Shown one piece after another: positions 5,714 through 6,957 of a stretch of DNA of 6,957 nucleotides. The stretch comes from Actinomycetes bacterium (GTDB taxonomy: Bacteria > Actinomycetota > Actinomycetes > JAJYSQ01), in the NCBI GenBank assembly GCA_021793495.1, contig JAJYSQ010000081.1, forward strand, positions 1-6,957, written 5' to 3'. The position numbers were made by a program, and so were the translations under genes. Positions within the stretch are counted from its first letter, which is position 1. Each line of letters begins with the position of its first letter. The notes below the pieces were generated by a model. That model ran no database searches, was not told the DNA's origin, and worked only from the letters and a program-made list of their open reading frames with translations.

Positions 5714-6472
5714 CTAGAGCTGGATCCCTCGCGTCAGTGCCCCGTCCACCACGAGGTTCGCGCCGCTGACCCGGCTCGCCTTCGGGCTGGCGAGGAAGAC
5801 GACCGGAGCGGCGATCTCCTCGGGCGTGCCCATGCGCCCCGTCGGGTTGAGCTCGATGGCGGTCGAGAACAGCTGGGGGTCGCCGATCTCGATGCTCGCC
5901 CAGACCCCACCCGTGATGTAGGTGTTGCCGGGTGACACCGTGTTGGCGCGGATCCCGCTGGAGGCCAGCTGCATCGCCAGCCCGTGGATGTACCCGACGA
6001 TCGCGGTCTTCGCGGTGCCGTAGGGGCCGGAGGCGAAGTCCGACTCCCGCCCGGAGACGCTGGAGATGGCGATGATCGAGGCCGACCTGCTGCGCTCCAG
6101 GTGCGGCAGGGCGGCCTTGACCAGCCGCACGGTGTGCATCAGGTCGACGTTGAGGCTGGTGAGCCAGTTCTCTTCGGTGTCGGGGATGGCCAGCGCGCTG
6201 ACGTTGGCGACGACGACGTCGAGTCCGCCGAGCGCGACCGCGGACCGGTCCACCCACGCGGCCAGCGCCTGGCCGTCGGCGACGTCGACGACCGAGCCGG
6301 TCACGCTGCCGCGCTCGCCCAACGCCTCCTCGGTCGCGGACACCTCCTCGGGCTTGCGCGCGCAGAAGCCGACGACGGCTCCCTCGTCGAGGAACGCAGA
6401 GACGATGGCACGGCCGATTCCGCGGGTTCCACCGGTGACCAGGACACGCGTGCCGGTGAGCTGGAGGTCCAT
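5714..6472 (-). CDS. Classical short-chain dehydrogenase/reductase, substrate unknown
   Basis: This 252-residue cytoplasmic NAD(P)-dependent oxidoreductase has the length of a classical SDR. The Rossmann cofactor loop TGGTRGIG is at residues 13-20, a DVAD-type acidic turn is near 63-66, and the catalytic set is Ser138, Tyr151 and Lys155 (PYGTAK, i.e. YxxxK). The usual NNAG motif reads VANVS at 88-92, a departure seen in some SDR subgroups. PGNTYITGGV follows the PG motif, and the C-terminus has GANLVVDGALTRG. ATG at 6472 is chosen over an in-frame start 26 codons upstream because it puts the Rossmann strand close to the N-terminus, follows an AGAGG ribosome-binding site, and avoids overlap with the amidase gene. 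It starts 25 bp after the amidase stop, so the two are probably co-transcribed. The fold is secure; the substrate cannot be read from sequence, and fatty-acyl or sugar-like reductase annotations would be guesses. Confidence 0.9.
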   Translation of the reverse strand: MDLQLTGTRVLVTGGTRGIGRAIVSAFLDEGAVVGFCARKPEEVSATEEALGERGSVTGSVVDVADGQALAAWVDRSAVALGGLDVVVANVSALAIPDTEENWLTSLNVDLMHTVRLVKAALPHLERSRSASIIAISSVSGRESDFASGPYGTAKTAIVGYIHGLAMQLASSGIRANTVSPGNTYITGGVWASIEIGDPQLFSTAIELNPTGRMGTPEEIAAPVVFLASPKASRVSGANLVVDGALTRGIQL

Positions 6473-6497
6473 GATGGCGTTGCCTCTCGTCGTGGGG
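6473..6497 (-). promoter_or_regulatory. Short intercistronic gap with SDR ribosome-binding site
   Basis: The 25 bases between the amidase stop and the SDR ATG contain GAGAGG on the minus strand, about ten bases before the start. There is no room for a terminator or a separate promoter with both hexamers, which supports one transcript for the two genes. Confidence 0.55.
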
Positions 6498-6957
6498 TCA
6501 GACCGGGCCGAGCGAACGGGCGCGGGCGCGCAGCTCCGCGTGCAGGCCACCGAATGCGTCCGCGGCTGGTAGCAGCGACTTGGCCGCCTTGACCACGACG
6601 CTGTAGTTGGCGTCGACGACGTTGGCGACCGGTACCTGCGCGACCTGCGAGACGAGCTGGTAGGCGTCCATCGGGTGCAGGCCGTAGAGCTCGCCGATCC
6701 AGTGCACGAGCTCGGCGTTGCCGATGCGCCAGGAGTCCTCCAGCGGGCGGGAGGAGCCGACGGTCATCCAGTGCGTGTCGTCCTCGATCCGTGGCCATGC
6801 TGGCGCACCGCCCTTGATCAGCTCGACGATGAGCGTCGTGGTCATCGCTCCCTCGACCGCGGTGCCGCAGGCCTCGCCCTCTCCCTGACGGTAATGCCCG
6901 TCGCCGATGGAGAACAGCGCCCCCTCGACGTTGACCCCGAGGAAGACGGTTGCGCCG
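6498..6957 (-). CDS. Acetamidase/formamidase family protein, C-terminal part
   Basis: The minus-strand frame is open to the end of the window, giving the last 152 residues of an FmdA/AmdA-family amidohydrolase, a metal-dependent cytoplasmic enzyme class that releases ammonia from short amides such as formamide or acetamide. The fragment begins GATVFLGVNVEGALFSIGDG, leading into GHYRQGEGEACGTAVEG, the hallmark block of the family with its conserved acidic and His residues. Next come MTTTLIVELIKG, the AWPRIEDDTHWMTVGSS segment, and a helical C-terminus with DAYQLVSQVAQVPVANVVDANYSVVVKAAK in the usual order. An internal ATG at 6845 is not the start, because the conserved motif lies upstream of it. 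The N-terminal portion, probably half or more of the protein, is outside the window. Family call is strong; which amide is used cannot be told. Confidence 0.9.
   Translation of the reverse strand, partial: GATVFLGVNVEGALFSIGDGHYRQGEGEACGTAVEGAMTTTLIVELIKGGAPAWPRIEDDTHWMTVGSSRPLEDSWRIGNAELVHWIGELYGLHPMDAYQLVSQVAQVPVANVVDANYSVVVKAAKSLLPAADAFGGLHAELRARARSLGPV

Noticed and set aside
6473..6550. Upstream in-frame start for the SDR adding 26 residues
   Set aside because: The extension overlaps the amidase coding region, is Arg/Pro/Ser-rich, and would move the Rossmann motif away from the N-terminus. ATG 6472 has a ribosome-binding site.
6498..6845. Stand-alone 115-residue gene starting at the internal ATG 6845
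   Set aside because: The hallmark amidase block SIGDGHYRQGEGEACGT continues upstream in the same frame to the window edge, so this is an internal methionine of a longer protein.

Overview
The window is very GC-rich, with third codon positions dominated by G and C, and holds an operon order typical of high-GC actinobacteria: tatD (3' end), rpfB, rsmA/ksgA, ispE, then an ABC-F ATPase. The RpfB domain order (membrane segment, three DUF348 repeats, G5, Rpf lysozyme-like domain) occurs only in actinobacteria. I cannot assign a genus from the sequence alone.

Left to centre (1-5616, plus strand) is the conserved housekeeping block. The end of a TatD-family nuclease is followed by a 285 bp gap that appears to hold a promoter and a structured RNA leader. 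After it come rpfB (peptidoglycan-cleaving resuscitation factor), rsmA (16S rRNA dimethyladenosine methyltransferase), ispE (MEP-pathway isoprenoid kinase) and an Uup/EttA-like ABC-F protein. rsmA, ispE and the ABC-F gene overlap by 8 and 4 bp, so they are probably translationally coupled. rsmA also appears to have its own -10 hexamer placed so that its mRNA would be leaderless. The cluster joins cell-wall remodelling on growth resumption, ribosome maturation, lipid-carrier precursor supply and ribosome function.

On the right (5617-6957, minus strand) is a separate two-gene unit converging on the block: the C-terminal part of an acetamidase/formamidase (its N-terminus lies beyond the window) and, 25 bp downstream, a classical short-chain dehydrogenase/reductase. 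A 10 bp perfect inverted repeat spans the end of the ABC-F gene and is the best candidate terminator between the two units.

The part most worth a second look is 421-522. Nested inverted repeats enclose two possible upstream rpfB start codons and end just before a Shine-Dalgarno-like stretch and a third start, GTG 523. This looks like a cis-acting RNA switch controlling rpfB. The annotation therefore uses GTG 523, with the alternatives recorded. No mobile elements, CRISPR arrays, tRNAs or rRNAs were seen.
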